From Cristatella mucedo (Eukaryota > Bryozoa > Phylactolaemata > Cristatellidae), in NCBI GenBank assembly GCA_009760855.2, contig WPIO01000005.1, positions 4,944,001 through 5,008,000 on the forward strand: a stretch of 64,000 bases of DNA, given 5' to 3'. The position numbers were made by a program, and so were the translations under genes. The stretch's first letter is position 1; each line of letters begins with the position of its first letter. The notes under the pieces were generated by a model. It was not told the DNA's origin. It was given only the letters and a program-made list of their open reading frames with translations, and did no database searches. Below, piece after piece: positions 49,793-64,000 of this stretch.

Positions 49793-51311
49793 CTACTTTG
49801 GATGCAAGACCGGGATAAGACCCGAGCACCGAATATTATGTGCAAGCCCTGTGTAGACAATTTTAGACAATGGTTTAAAGGTGAGAGCAAACGCTTGCCA
49901 TATTGAGTGCAGACGATTTGGAGAGAAAGAACTGACCATGTTTCGGATTGTTGTGTCTGGATTACTAACGTGCAGGAAAAGGATAGGCATAAAATTGACT
50001 ATCCAAATCTACGGTCAGCGGTGCGACCTGTACCACACAGCGATGTGGTAGAAGTTCCTGCTACACTTGATGATATATTGACTGACAGTGATTCGAGTTC
50101 AACTCAAGGTGCAGTTAATGACAACTCTGTGAGGCTTTCGATGTTTCAACAACTAAACTAATACCTTAATCGGATCTCGATGGCCTAGTGAGAGACCTTG
50201 ACCTGCCCAAAGAGTCGGCTGACCTCCTTGTTTTTAGATAAAAAGAGAAATTTTCTTGCGCTGCGTACTACATTTTTGTGGTTTAGACATCGTGAAAGAG
50301 AGTGCCTTCCGTACTTTTTTAACAAACGATTCATTAGTCCATCGCAGCTACGTCGAAGGTCTAGTTAACCAAACGGAATAGTGCTATGGTCCAACTGACT
50401 GAAGACTCTTCATAGATTCATTGAACCGCAGTTTAAACGGAGTTTCAATTCACAACGGAAACGAACTTTTCACTTTGCAGGATGCACATTTTGTACAGAT
50501 GAAAGATGATTATGGAAATATGAAAATACTTCACGATGAAATCAAATGTGATCAACATAGGTGGCAGATATGCAGCAATTTAAAGTTAATTGCCCTTCTG
50601 CTTGTACTTCAAGGTGGGCACACAAAATATCCCTTCTTTTTACGTCGCTGTGATAGTCTCGCTGATGCTCTTCATTACCGAAAGAAAGACTGGCCTGAGC
50701 GAACATATTTTGTGCCTAGGAGTGACAGCGTCCGAAACCCCCCTCTTTTCAACAGTGTTACTTTTTTACTTACACTTAAAGTTTGGACAAATGAAATACT
50801 ATGTTAAGGCTCTGAACCAAGACTGTTATACAGTTTAAGTACTTACAAAAAGTCTCTCCAAATTATTGAGGCAAAGAAACAAGCTGGCATCCACAAATCA
50901 GAGAATTGTTCAAAGCCACACAGTTTATATAAAAAATGTCTGGGTTAGAGTTGCAGGCATGGAATGGATGTAAGTCTGTGGTAGATAGCTTTCTTGGAAA
51001 TCATAAGTCTGCTGACTGCTCGCGAATCGTTGAGAACATGATTCGACACTATTCAGCACTAGGCATCAGAATGAGTGTTAAGATACATTTTCTAAACTCT
51101 CACTCACCTTGACTATTTCCCATAAAATTTAGGAGCAATCCTAAAGGAATAGGGTGAGGCGTTCCATCAGAAAATATGCGAAATGGAGCGTAGATATCAC
51201 AGCGCTTGGAAAGTTAACAAGACGTACGATTACTGTTCGAGTCTAAAGCGTCATAATCCAGCTGCTGAGCTTAGCAGAAAGTTTAGGAAGAGGCAGTTTA
51301 AAAGCATTTGA
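49793..51311 (+). pseudogene. Uncharacterised zinc-binding family, decayed copy 2
   Basis: Ordered blocks on the plus strand: YFGCK and CKPCVDNFRQWFKGESKRL near 49850; IWRERTDHVSDCCVWITNV with paired cysteines near 49920; HKIDYPNLRSAVRPVPHSD near 49990; LVRDLDLPKESADLL near 50190; RLFIDSLNRSLNGVSIHNGN near 50415; and WQICSNLKLIALLLVLQGGH with TKYPFFLRRCDS to about 50660. Then LKFGQMKYYVKALNQD near 50780, SVVDSFLGNHKSADCSRIVE near 50985, MSVKIHFLNSHS near 51075, FHQKICEMERRYHSAWKV near 51158, and YDYCSSLKRHNPAAELSRKF to a stop at 51311. Several stops and frameshifts mean it is not functional. No introns seem to interrupt it, as in a mobile element or processed copy. Confidence 0.78.
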
Positions 51312-52429
51312 CTAAATGAATGAAGACGTGTGATTACATTGTACACATGAGATAGTTATTAAACGATTGTAAAAACTAAGTACTGCATATGAAAGTATTA
51401 TAAAATATATTGCAAATGTTAAAAATCCAGACGTGCTGCGTTGAAACGAGTTACAGATTTTGAAAGATCATTCCCAAATTTATTTGAATCAACAATTACA
51501 TTGGAACAACCGCCCGTTTTTATTTTCAGGCCAGTGATATGGATATTTTAAGTTCAATAAAAGAGTGCACTTACAACATGAGTGAACAGTTCAATTTTTT
51601 AGAACGGACACAAAACGTCACGTGGAGTAAGCCGCAAGGGCACGACTCCATCTTGACGTCTAAGACGGTGAGCGACCCTTGGTTAGAAAGTGATGGAACA
51701 GTCATTGTAAGATTGAAATCCTGTGACAAATACCACGTCGCGGGGATTAACGAAATAAATGGTCGGTAAAAGAAGGTTGATGCCGGAAAAGGGAGAGACA
51801 GCAATCGAGGGTATTTTAGTCCCACCGTCATCAGCAAGGCTAAATGCTTGATCTATGGGCCCTGCGGCTTCGAGGATAATTAGTAAAAGAGAGCGCCCGA
51901 TGGTAATCGAGACCGGGTGGGGGTTAACGCGTAATTACTAGTGTAACTTGTATTCGAATGAAATTATAGAGACCCTAATTCGGCTTCATGGTGTCAGGAG
52001 ACATTTAACTAACAAGGGCAGCCTAAAAAAAGTTAATATACATATCGGTGGGAAGACAAAATTCTGAAAAGTCTTGTAGGCTACGTGAATGACACTCACA
52101 ACCTTGGTTTACATTATTAACTTCACAAGCGAGGTAAATCAAATCTCTTCGAGATGCGGGTACAAATCGATGGGCGTCTTTTTGAAATTGAAGTCTGAGG
52201 AGCAGTCAGTTGTATTGTCAGTAACGTTCGCCATAAGTTACTTATGCATAGTATGCGACGACGACAAAGCTGGTAGTCTTGGGCAAGCCTAGTGTCAGCC
52301 TCAAGTTGGAAGAGCTCCTTGGAAGGCACGTTGAGAGAGCACTTCATTGCCGCTTGGCTGACGTGGCAACAAGTCGATGTTCGCTGCTCGTGGTCATTTG
52401 GACCTAGCTCTAGTGTAGTGCACAAATTA
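51312..52429. other. Nothing recognised
   Basis: The 76-codon plus-strand frame at 51539-51769 has no recognisable family. Confidence 0.35.
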
Positions 52430-52600
52430 GTTGCACGGAGAAAATCAGACTTCATCTCATGCAATAAAGAGAAAGTGAGAGGCACAGCTGAGTCTGGGGA
52501 AAATTGGGATAGTGAGTAACATGGAAGCAGCAGCTCAAGACGGCTGGATAGGATGTGCCACAGTCGGCTGCTGGAGAGTATATGTAGTAGCGTAAGAAGT
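52430..52600 (-). mobile_element. LINE B fragment
   Basis: GACTTCATCTCATGCAATAA, AGAGAAAGTGAGAGGCACAG and ATGGAAGCAGCAGCTCAAG are the internal LINE B landmarks in order. Confidence 0.8.
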
Positions 52601-52639
52601 GACCATAAACCTCTCAATGCCAATCGTTCTAAGATCTTG

Positions 52640-52795
52640 CTGAGCTGGTTTGGTCCAGTGGTTAGGATGCTCACCCCGACCAAGGCCTGGCTTAGGTCGT
52701 GGGCTCGAGCCCCGAGGCATACGCGAAGCATGTGAATAGAGATTAAGTTCTCTTGGAGCGCTATACAAATGAATTATATTATTTTTATATCTTTC
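52640..52795 (+). mobile_element. tRNA-derived SINE, best preserved
   Basis: Box A-like TTTGGTCCAGTGGTTAGG near 52648 and box B-like GTGGGCTCGAGCCCCGAGG near 52700, at spacing close to that of a tRNA. Then GCATGTGAATAGAGATTAAG, TTCTCTTGGAGCGCTATACA and an AT-rich end. The tail matches the LINE A 3' hairpin region, which suggests mobilisation by LINE A-type machinery. Confidence 0.85.
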
Positions 52796-55023
52796 CTGGA
52801 GTACTAAGGATGCTGGAGTTCGTACCAACAACCTGGAGTACGCGCCAGCACGAGAGACGTGCATATCCCTAGGAAGGTTTCGCGAAGCAAGAGGTGGGCG
52901 TGACGTGACACAAAACCGGTCGTTTTCTCTTCAGCTCACTAGAGGTTCACAATTTTGGAAATCGGCAGTGCGAGCGGTCAATGGAAGCTCGCGGAGATGA
53001 CACATGGCCACACCACTACGATTAAGGAGGTTTCCCGGCAACCTGCTGGCAAGGTAAACGGCAGGCCATGTAAAAGAATCGCCTGCTCTCAACACCGTTC
53101 GCACGCGGGTTTGCTATCATCAACCAGTCTCGTTTGTAGTCGAGTGGCTTGCCATCCGCCGCAGTGCCTGCGCCCATTTGGAAGCAACAACCGCACGGCT
53201 GCCACGGGGTGGGGGGAGGGTGTGACCACACTTTAATGGATTGGTCGTGTTAGTAAAGCTCCTCCGAACTGGTAACCATATCTAGCACTCATATAAACTA
53301 CGACACGTTCTACTTAGCAAATGCACTCTCTACGGACCGGATATGGCCTTGCCCACTCGAGCTGCTCCACTAGCGATAGCAGGTTACCCCGCAGAGGGTT
53401 CAGGGGCCAACCTCGACCAGCTTCAACAAAGCAAGCCTCGCCTCTTGGCCACGTCGCCAACACATCTCTCTCTACCATACTGGCACGCAATCCATCACCC
53501 GATTGATCGACCTCCTGCGTCACTCTGGGCTCCGGCTTGATCCCACTCACTAGCCCTAGGCCTGTGCGGCAATTTGTCATCATTCCTTAATGCTGCCAGC
53601 CACAGGCTTTAATGGGCGTCGCACGAGTGATCGAAAAGGCTACCTTTGCTCTGGGCCCTACCGCTCTATACTGTGGTATGAACTGGTTAGTTCGCTCGCT
53701 GATATCCATCAGCCCTCGATCTTTCTGCCACGCCTTACACCTACACAATGTTTCGGTAAACGTCTTTTGAAATGAAACCGTATAGTCACTCACAAATCAC
53801 CATACCGTTGACATTAGTGCTACATATGTGCTGTAACAACGTAGGACGCGAGAACTGCACAGAAAGCTTCTGATGGTAAATTAGAACAAGAGCCGAACAC
53901 GATACTGCCATATAGAATTTCAACAGCAATCGCATGTTTTAGGCTCGCTTCTAGATTTCGGCTATGTCAGGCCAGTTCGTATCCCTACCTTCGGAAAAGC
54001 TATTTATTCCTAAACTTCCATCAGCAAGGTTATCTTCCTGCTTCCATCGATTGCACAATTCGCTTCTTATTGGAACCTTAAGGCTCCCTTCCACTGCCTT
54101 CACTCGACTAGGCAAAAAGCTGGTAAAACTTCAGCATACTTACATTTCTTGAGAGCCCCGAGCTCTTGTTATAGGTTCTGGACACAGCAAGAAAACTGGG
54201 GACCCTCGCTTGGAGATTCTGGAGCCAAGTCCCAATGGCTTGTCGCCAAGCAGGTATGATTAGCCCTATCTACCGTAATTGCTCAAAAATACGACAGGTC
54301 TTGCGATTTTATTTAGCTCCGAAAGGTGCATTAAGGCGTATCACAGCCATCAACATTTATCAAACCACATTATTTCAAGTACAACAATCTACATTTATTC
54401 AAGCACATAAGTCAACATTTATTTGTGTAAGAAAGTCTACATTCATGCTACATGCTGACAAGAGTCGTCGTGTCATCATCGGGAGCATATTCATAAATCC
54501 CCAAACACCGGCTCCCAATATCCAATCTTCTCGAGTACTATACAAAAGCTATTCTTTCTATAACATTATCAAGGTACGTGCCTGGGATTCGAGAAGGGTC
54601 GGGTACCAATTCCCATGATGCTCGAAGAAACCCATCCCGGGTTGAGTAACAGATGAACCAAGGCACCAGTGAGGTTTTTTTTAAGATGTATGATTACATA
54701 TCGCTATTTTTACGCTCAAACCTTGCCAGACCGATAAAGGTTTGTTGACTGCTTTAAGCTGTGTGTCCAAATAAAGTAGCAAGTCTCGTGGGGGGGGGGC
54801 TTCTTAACCATTTGATTAGCTCTTAATTCCTGGTGGAGAAAGACAGGAGCTTTATAGAACACCATAAAACAAAAGAAGTATCTGCAGAAGACATATTGCA
54901 CTAGACATATGACAAACGTATAAAAGACTTAGTTTTAACATTCCTAAAGATTACCGTAAGACTTGAAAACATACAGTGACGAAGAACCTTCCTTGGGTAG
55001 GAAATCACTGCCATTGTGGTGGC
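52796..55023. other. Intergenic, nothing recognised
   Basis: A degenerate tandem of about 21 bases around CAACATTTAT/TCTACATTTAT lies at 54350-54460. A run of nine G lies near 54790. The open frames at 53314-53583 have no family resemblance. Confidence 0.4.
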
Positions 55024-55029
55024 TTTATT
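55024..55029 (-). terminator. Possible poly(A) signal of the UBALD gene
   Basis: AATAAA on the minus strand about 645 bases past the UBALD stop. I saw no nearer perfect hexamer, but a variant signal may be used. Confidence 0.3.
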
Positions 55030-55672
55030 TTAGAGGTTTTTAGATTACGGATTGGCTGCCCTTGCATCCAAGCACTCAAACCTTAAATGCAAAAACCTGA
55101 CAGGTTGCTGGCAGAAATGCAAAGAAACACATTACATAAAAGGCAGAAAAATAAATCGTTTAATTCAGGAAACTCCTAATATGGGTTGCCCAACAATTAC
55201 TGCACCGTACTGCGTACTCCTGAAAAAGAAGCAGCTCTTCATGTTCTTACAAACAAGGCAGATCGCCCGGTATCTGGACCATGCCATGCCAGTGCAGACA
55301 GCTGTGGCTGTTCTAATCAAATGGTCTGGCAGACTCTAGTTAATAGTTAATGCCTAGCAGCTACTGCTGCAAAGAACAGCTTGAAGTCAGCCTATAAACA
55401 GCCAACGAAAGCAATGTTCCACTCTAGACCATTTTCGAATAACAAGGATACAAAGAAAGGCCACAGTAAGCAGTGACACCGGCTGAAGGGGCAACGAACG
55501 AGAGCCCCAGCCTCGAACACTGCATAGTCATCATGTGGCAAGTATGTCAAGGCTGTCACCTACACCGTGTTTGACTGGTGTTATGACAGCTTAGATAGCT
55601 GGTTGCCAATCTGCATTCGATTTTCTAAATGTACAGCTGGCCAGCAGACCACGTGTAAAACCATGTGGTCGA

Positions 55673-60559
<4,887 letters not shown>

Positions 60560-60628
60560 TAAAATCTGTAGATTGCCCGAAGTTCTCTGAAGACGCTATA
60601 CAAATGTATTATTATTATTATTTATTAC
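60560..60628 (+). mobile_element. LINE/SINE 3' tail fragment
   Basis: AGTTCTCTGAAGACGCTATA followed by (ATT)n; only the end of an element is left. Confidence 0.7.
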
Positions 60629-60842
60629 ACAAGTCAACAAATGTTTCCAAAAGTCGTGTGACTAAAATAAAATTAGTCTTGTCTGATCCATTTGTATGTG
60701 CTCAACATGAATATGACAGTCAAGTCTCAAAAATTGCTCTACTTGTTTCCAATCTGCATTAAATTAATGCAAACATCACGAAATGCACGCCAATAGTAAT
60801 AGGGCTACGTGTATTAACTATTAAAAATAAAGTAATAAATTA

Positions 60843-62500
60843 CTTCTTATATTTCCTCGCCTGTCTCTTGCACAGCTGTCCGGGAGCATCTCCCGGGAGT
60901 GTCCAGCAGTAGTCAGCCAGCATTGTAGTAGACCATTTTCCCTCGCATCTTTGTTCCATTGTTTGATATCTTTATGAAAATGGTCGCCGTGTTCATCACT
61001 AACCATAACAGAAATCTAATGGAAATGAAGGAAGTGGATCTTTAGAGACATATTGCAGCCCAGTTTCTGATACTTCATCTTCGTCTTTTTCTATTTCCTA
61101 GTAGTTTTCTGCCTTAACATTTCCGAGAAAGTTTGTAGACGCTGGCGAAAAGCATGTAATCCTTTTCAGCAAATGCAAAGAGCCTAGAAAGAGATTGAGT
61201 TCTCTTAGGGCGCTTTATCACGTGTGTTGTTGCTATTATTATTGTTGTTTAGTATCACCCATCTTTGAAGAGTTCTCGAATCTGAGGACCCACACAACAT
61301 TTCTCCTTAATCTTTTTGCTTCGTCGGTCGAGGAAATATTTCTTGCAGATATCGAAAAGCCGACGAAGTCCGGTCCATGACTTCCACGAAGTTATTCGTC
61401 AAACATAGTTTGATGTGAAGGAGTGGTAGCAGAATTGTGTTAGCCTTGACCTGAGCTGGATGCTATACATTCTTCTCTTCAAGTGCTACATTTTGTCTGC
61501 GAGTCAATTCCTTCTTAAAGTGTATTTTGTATATTATCCCTGCTACAGTCCGATTAAAAGAGCAACTAGCTTCAAATCACCACAAAGGTGCCAGCTGTAC
61601 TTATTATACTCAACGGAGTTTAGTAGCTGCTTTAAGTTATCGTATGTCTCTTTCACGTGGACAGCATTCGCTACTGGAATAGATGGAAGACGGTTTCCAT
61701 TATGCAAAAGCACAGCATTAAGACTCAGTTTCTAAGAGTCTGCAAATAGTCTCCATTATTGTGGGTCATGAGTGATTTGTAAGGCATTCACGAGGCCCTC
61801 AACATATCGGAACGGAATACCAGATTACTTTCCTTTCTGAAGAAAGCCTCCAACTAATAGTGGCACATTCGATATAAAGAAATTGTGAAATTTTCTTCGA
61901 GACTGTTCTTGGAGTCTTAATCTTAGCAACTCTGCGTTGTTCTTGGATGAGTCTAAATCATGAGCCAGATAATTTAGTTCTTCCTGTGTTATTCTGTATG
62001 GGTTTCGTGATGCACTACAGTGGAAACCGTGATCACTGCATGCTGATGTGAAGGAGAAAAACAGGTCGGCTAACGCTTGTCCTCATCAGGTGAATCAAAA
62101 GAATATTCTGCTGGAGGTTCAGGAATAGGATGTTTCTCACCATGTGGAACTGGTCTCAATGCAGACGGACTGTTTGGGTAGGCTATTCTCGACTTCTTTC
62201 GCTTCTTTATTCGGCCGGAAAGAGGAGAAACCAAGCAGAAGTAACAGTCATAATTCTGGTTTCTTGGCCCCTTCCACACCTAGAGAGTACAAACGGCATT
62301 GGTAGTCTTTTGCCATTCAACCACTGTGAAAGCTGTGTTGTACATGTAGCACAGCATATATGCAGGGCTCAAGGCTGGACTTGATCACCAACGCTGCATA
62401 CGAAATAAAGATGACGCGCCTTCTTCACTTGAGCAATGATAGTTCTCTTCTGGTTGGCAAATGTCACTTCCCCACATATATGGCAAAAATTGTCTACGGT
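60843..62500 (-). pseudogene. Uncharacterised zinc-binding family, decayed copy 3 (fullest)
   Basis: Minus-strand blocks in order: NFCHICGEVTF with C-x2-C near 62485, LYFVCSVGDQV near 62400, HICCATCTTQLSQWLNGK near 62340, YDCYFCLVSP with a second C-x2-C near 62250, RIAYPNSPSALRPVPHGEKH near 62170, ITQEELNYLAHDLDSS near 61990, and WRLFADS then LSLNAVLLHNGNRLPSIPVA near 61760-61690. Then YSWHLCGDLKLVALLIGL near 61600, LLPLLHIKLCLTNNFVEVMD near 61420, GPQIRELFKDG near 61280, FLGNVKAENY near 61120, MVSDEHGDHFHKDIKQW near 61005, STTMLADYCWTLP near 60910, and KRQARKYKK near 60845. Frameshifts and stops are scattered, and a LINE A tail (61155-61245) has inserted. The layout suggests an N-terminal zinc-binding module, a linker and a large conserved C-terminal domain of unknown activity. 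Confidence 0.82.
61155..61245 (+). mobile_element. LINE A tail inserted in the zinc-family copy
   Basis: AGCAAATGCAAAGAGCCTAG, the hairpin AGAGATTGAGTTCTCTTAGG, and a degenerate ATT tail, antisense to the pseudogene. It separates the GPQIRELFKDG and FLGNVKAENY blocks. Confidence 0.85.
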
Positions 62501-62889
62501 ATTTACTAAAACACTTTCTAGGCATTACTTTCCTGTTTTGCAGCGTAACGGATAAAGTAATAACAATTTCATGTAACCGTAGCTTAAACTATCTCGCATA
62601 AAGTCTGAAATTTTTTTAATGTTCAACTTTTCCAGAATGGGCTTTATGACGTCAGCTTACTGCAGCAGCAGCCTGGCAGTATTATCGCATTGCCTCAGAA
62701 AATGATGCAATCAACTCTGGTGATTTGTGCCTGATTGTATTATGCAATGCGATGCAATATTGCATCAGTCTAGACTTATCTAGGATGTTGCTGCAGTCCT
62801 ACTGGATGAATGTACACGGTTAAACATAGAAAATGAACTATATAAAATATGTTCAAAACGAGAGCATATAAAAGATTTGCATGGTTATA
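62501..62889. other. Nothing recognised
   Basis: AT-rich sequence 5' of the zinc-family pseudogene. TGCAATGCGATGCAATATTG forms short near-repeats around 62740-62765. Confidence 0.4.
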
Positions 62890-63415
62890 TTCGATCACTT
62901 TTAGGTCCCTCCATTATTTGGCCCCCAGCCTACCTATCAGATCTACTCCCCCACCAGGCTAAGCATCATGCCACCCGCTTTTCTGAATCCAACTGTTTAC
63001 CCATACCGCGTACCAATTACGAACCCTTTGGAGATTATGCCTTAAGTTCGTATGCTCCCAAGGCCTGAAACTCACTCTCGACTTGCATCACGACATCTCC
63101 TGACTTGTTCACATTCAAAAAGAAACTTAACACGCGGATATTCATCACAGCATTTAGTGGTTCACTGTGATTTGTCCTTTGTGTGCTTATACTTGCTAAC
63201 ACTGAGCATGCTGCCACTAACTGAACTTGCATGCTGACCCCGTGCATATCACCATGTAATCTTATTATTCTTGTTGTTTATCGAGCATGCTACCACTAAC
63301 CATCCGATCGTGCTTCCTTTACGCAAATGTAAAGTGCCTAGAAAGAGATTGAGTTCTCTGAGGATTCTATATTAAATGCATTATTATTATTATTAATATT
63401 ATTACTATTATTATT
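62890..63415 (+). mobile_element. LINE A 3' fragment
   Basis: [20 protein letters not shown] near 62925, SSYAPKA near 63045, the 3' UTR, the hairpin GCCTAGAAAGAGATTGAGTT and (ATT)n to about 63415. Confidence 0.9.
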
Positions 63416-63834
63416 CGTGTTCTGAAAACCAGATACTATAGATAAGAGCCTTTATAAGTCAGTAACGATTTCAATGTTGACCGGTATAATTGTAAGCCAT
63501 AAACTTAGTTTGAGTATTGGCTCCGGTATAATGACCTTTGAGATTGGCCGCTGACTTTGAACTGGAGGCTGCTAATAGCCTTGATAAGAAGGCTTAGATG
63601 CAGCCCGACATTATCCTACCGCGTTCCACTACTATCTGCATACCTGTGGGCAGTGCTGCTGCATCTACTGGTAGCTAGCAGTGATTCCAAGGCTCAAAGC
63701 TTCACATGTATTCGTCGATTGTCTGGCTGAGACTAGCACCATTATGGATGCTGCATTAGTGGCGTAGTTCTGTCCGGACGTGAAAGCTGCCACACTCCTG
63801 TTTGTACCATTTGGTGTCAAAACATTTTCTGGAA
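63416..63834. other. Nothing recognised
   Basis: No repeat or exon found. Confidence 0.35.
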
Positions 63835-64000
63835 GGGTCGATTTTACCATCAGGTTTCCCGATTTCTGAATCACACTTCGTTTGCCCATAACTAGTAAGT
63901 TGGTTTTATCCTCATTCAATTTAAGAATGTTTGTGGCGATCCACGTGCAGACGTCATCAATACGTGCAGCAAGGAAGTTGAGATGATTCGATATGGTGGA
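63835..64000 (-). mobile_element. LINE A reverse transcriptase fragment at the window edge
   Basis: The minus strand reads MNEDKTNLLVMGKRSVIQKS, matching the [20 protein letters not shown] block of LINE A. It continues beyond the right edge. Confidence 0.8.

Noticed and set aside
52640-52715. Functional tRNA gene
   Set aside because: Box A and box B are present, but the stems do not form a good cloverleaf and the sequence runs into a LINE-like tail, so it is a SINE head. The same holds for 20572, 14637 and 4120.

Overview
This is a metazoan (invertebrate-like) genomic window of moderate GC, not a microbial one. It has spliced genes with short phase-matched exons, long repeat-filled introns, L2/CR1-like LINEs ending in (ATT)n, tRNA-derived SINEs, and many dinucleotide to tetranucleotide microsatellites. 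I cannot name the species. Almost all long open frames are LINE fragments or microsatellite translations. The real genes only appear when acceptor-exon-donor triplets are read on the minus strand.

Three genes are supported, all on the minus strand. (1) Gene B, 46527 to 24386, looks complete. It has a signal-peptide exon, six small internal exons, a transmembrane exon and a terminal cytoplasmic-tail exon with IIALIVEGKRS and YSKL. This is the architecture of the trans-Golgi network protein family TGN38/TGN46 (TGOLN2). (2) Gene A, 18216 to 3341 and leaving the window to the left, is a tandem paralogue. It has its own signal exon and transmembrane exon, and four near-identical 39-nt exons, each adding a 13-residue repeat (VNKTEAVKHKESP). 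Every internal exon of both genes is symmetric (phase 1 in, phase 1 out), so exons can be duplicated or skipped without breaking frame. (3) A UBALD (FAM100) homologue, 59901 to 55673, has three phase-0 exons.

Layout. 0-3.3 kb: a LINE copy and unrecognised sequence. 3.3-18.2 kb: gene A, whose introns are tandem repeat units carrying the 39-nt exon, several of them invaded by LINEs and SINEs. 18.3-24.1 kb: intergenic, with LINE and SINE remnants. 24.1-46.5 kb: gene B, with LINE remnants in its introns. 46.5-49.2 kb: promoter-proximal and GC-rich sequence, a SINE, a Ty3/gypsy-like gag remnant and a LINE B tail. 49.8-51.3 kb: a decayed copy of a zinc-binding protein of unknown function. 52.4-55.0 kb: repeats and unrecognised sequence. 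55.7-59.9 kb: UBALD, with LINEs in its second intron. 60.8-62.5 kb: another decayed copy of the zinc-binding family. 62.9-64 kb: LINE fragments.

The most notable points are the exon-cassette expansion in gene A, including a 908-bp identical block between two of its repeat units, and three independently decayed copies of one uncharacterised multi-domain protein (36.8, 49.8 and 60.8 kb). SINEs and LINEs also share a 3' hairpin tail. Exon calls rest on splice consensus, phase agreement and paralogue comparison done by eye; no alignment or transcript data were available.
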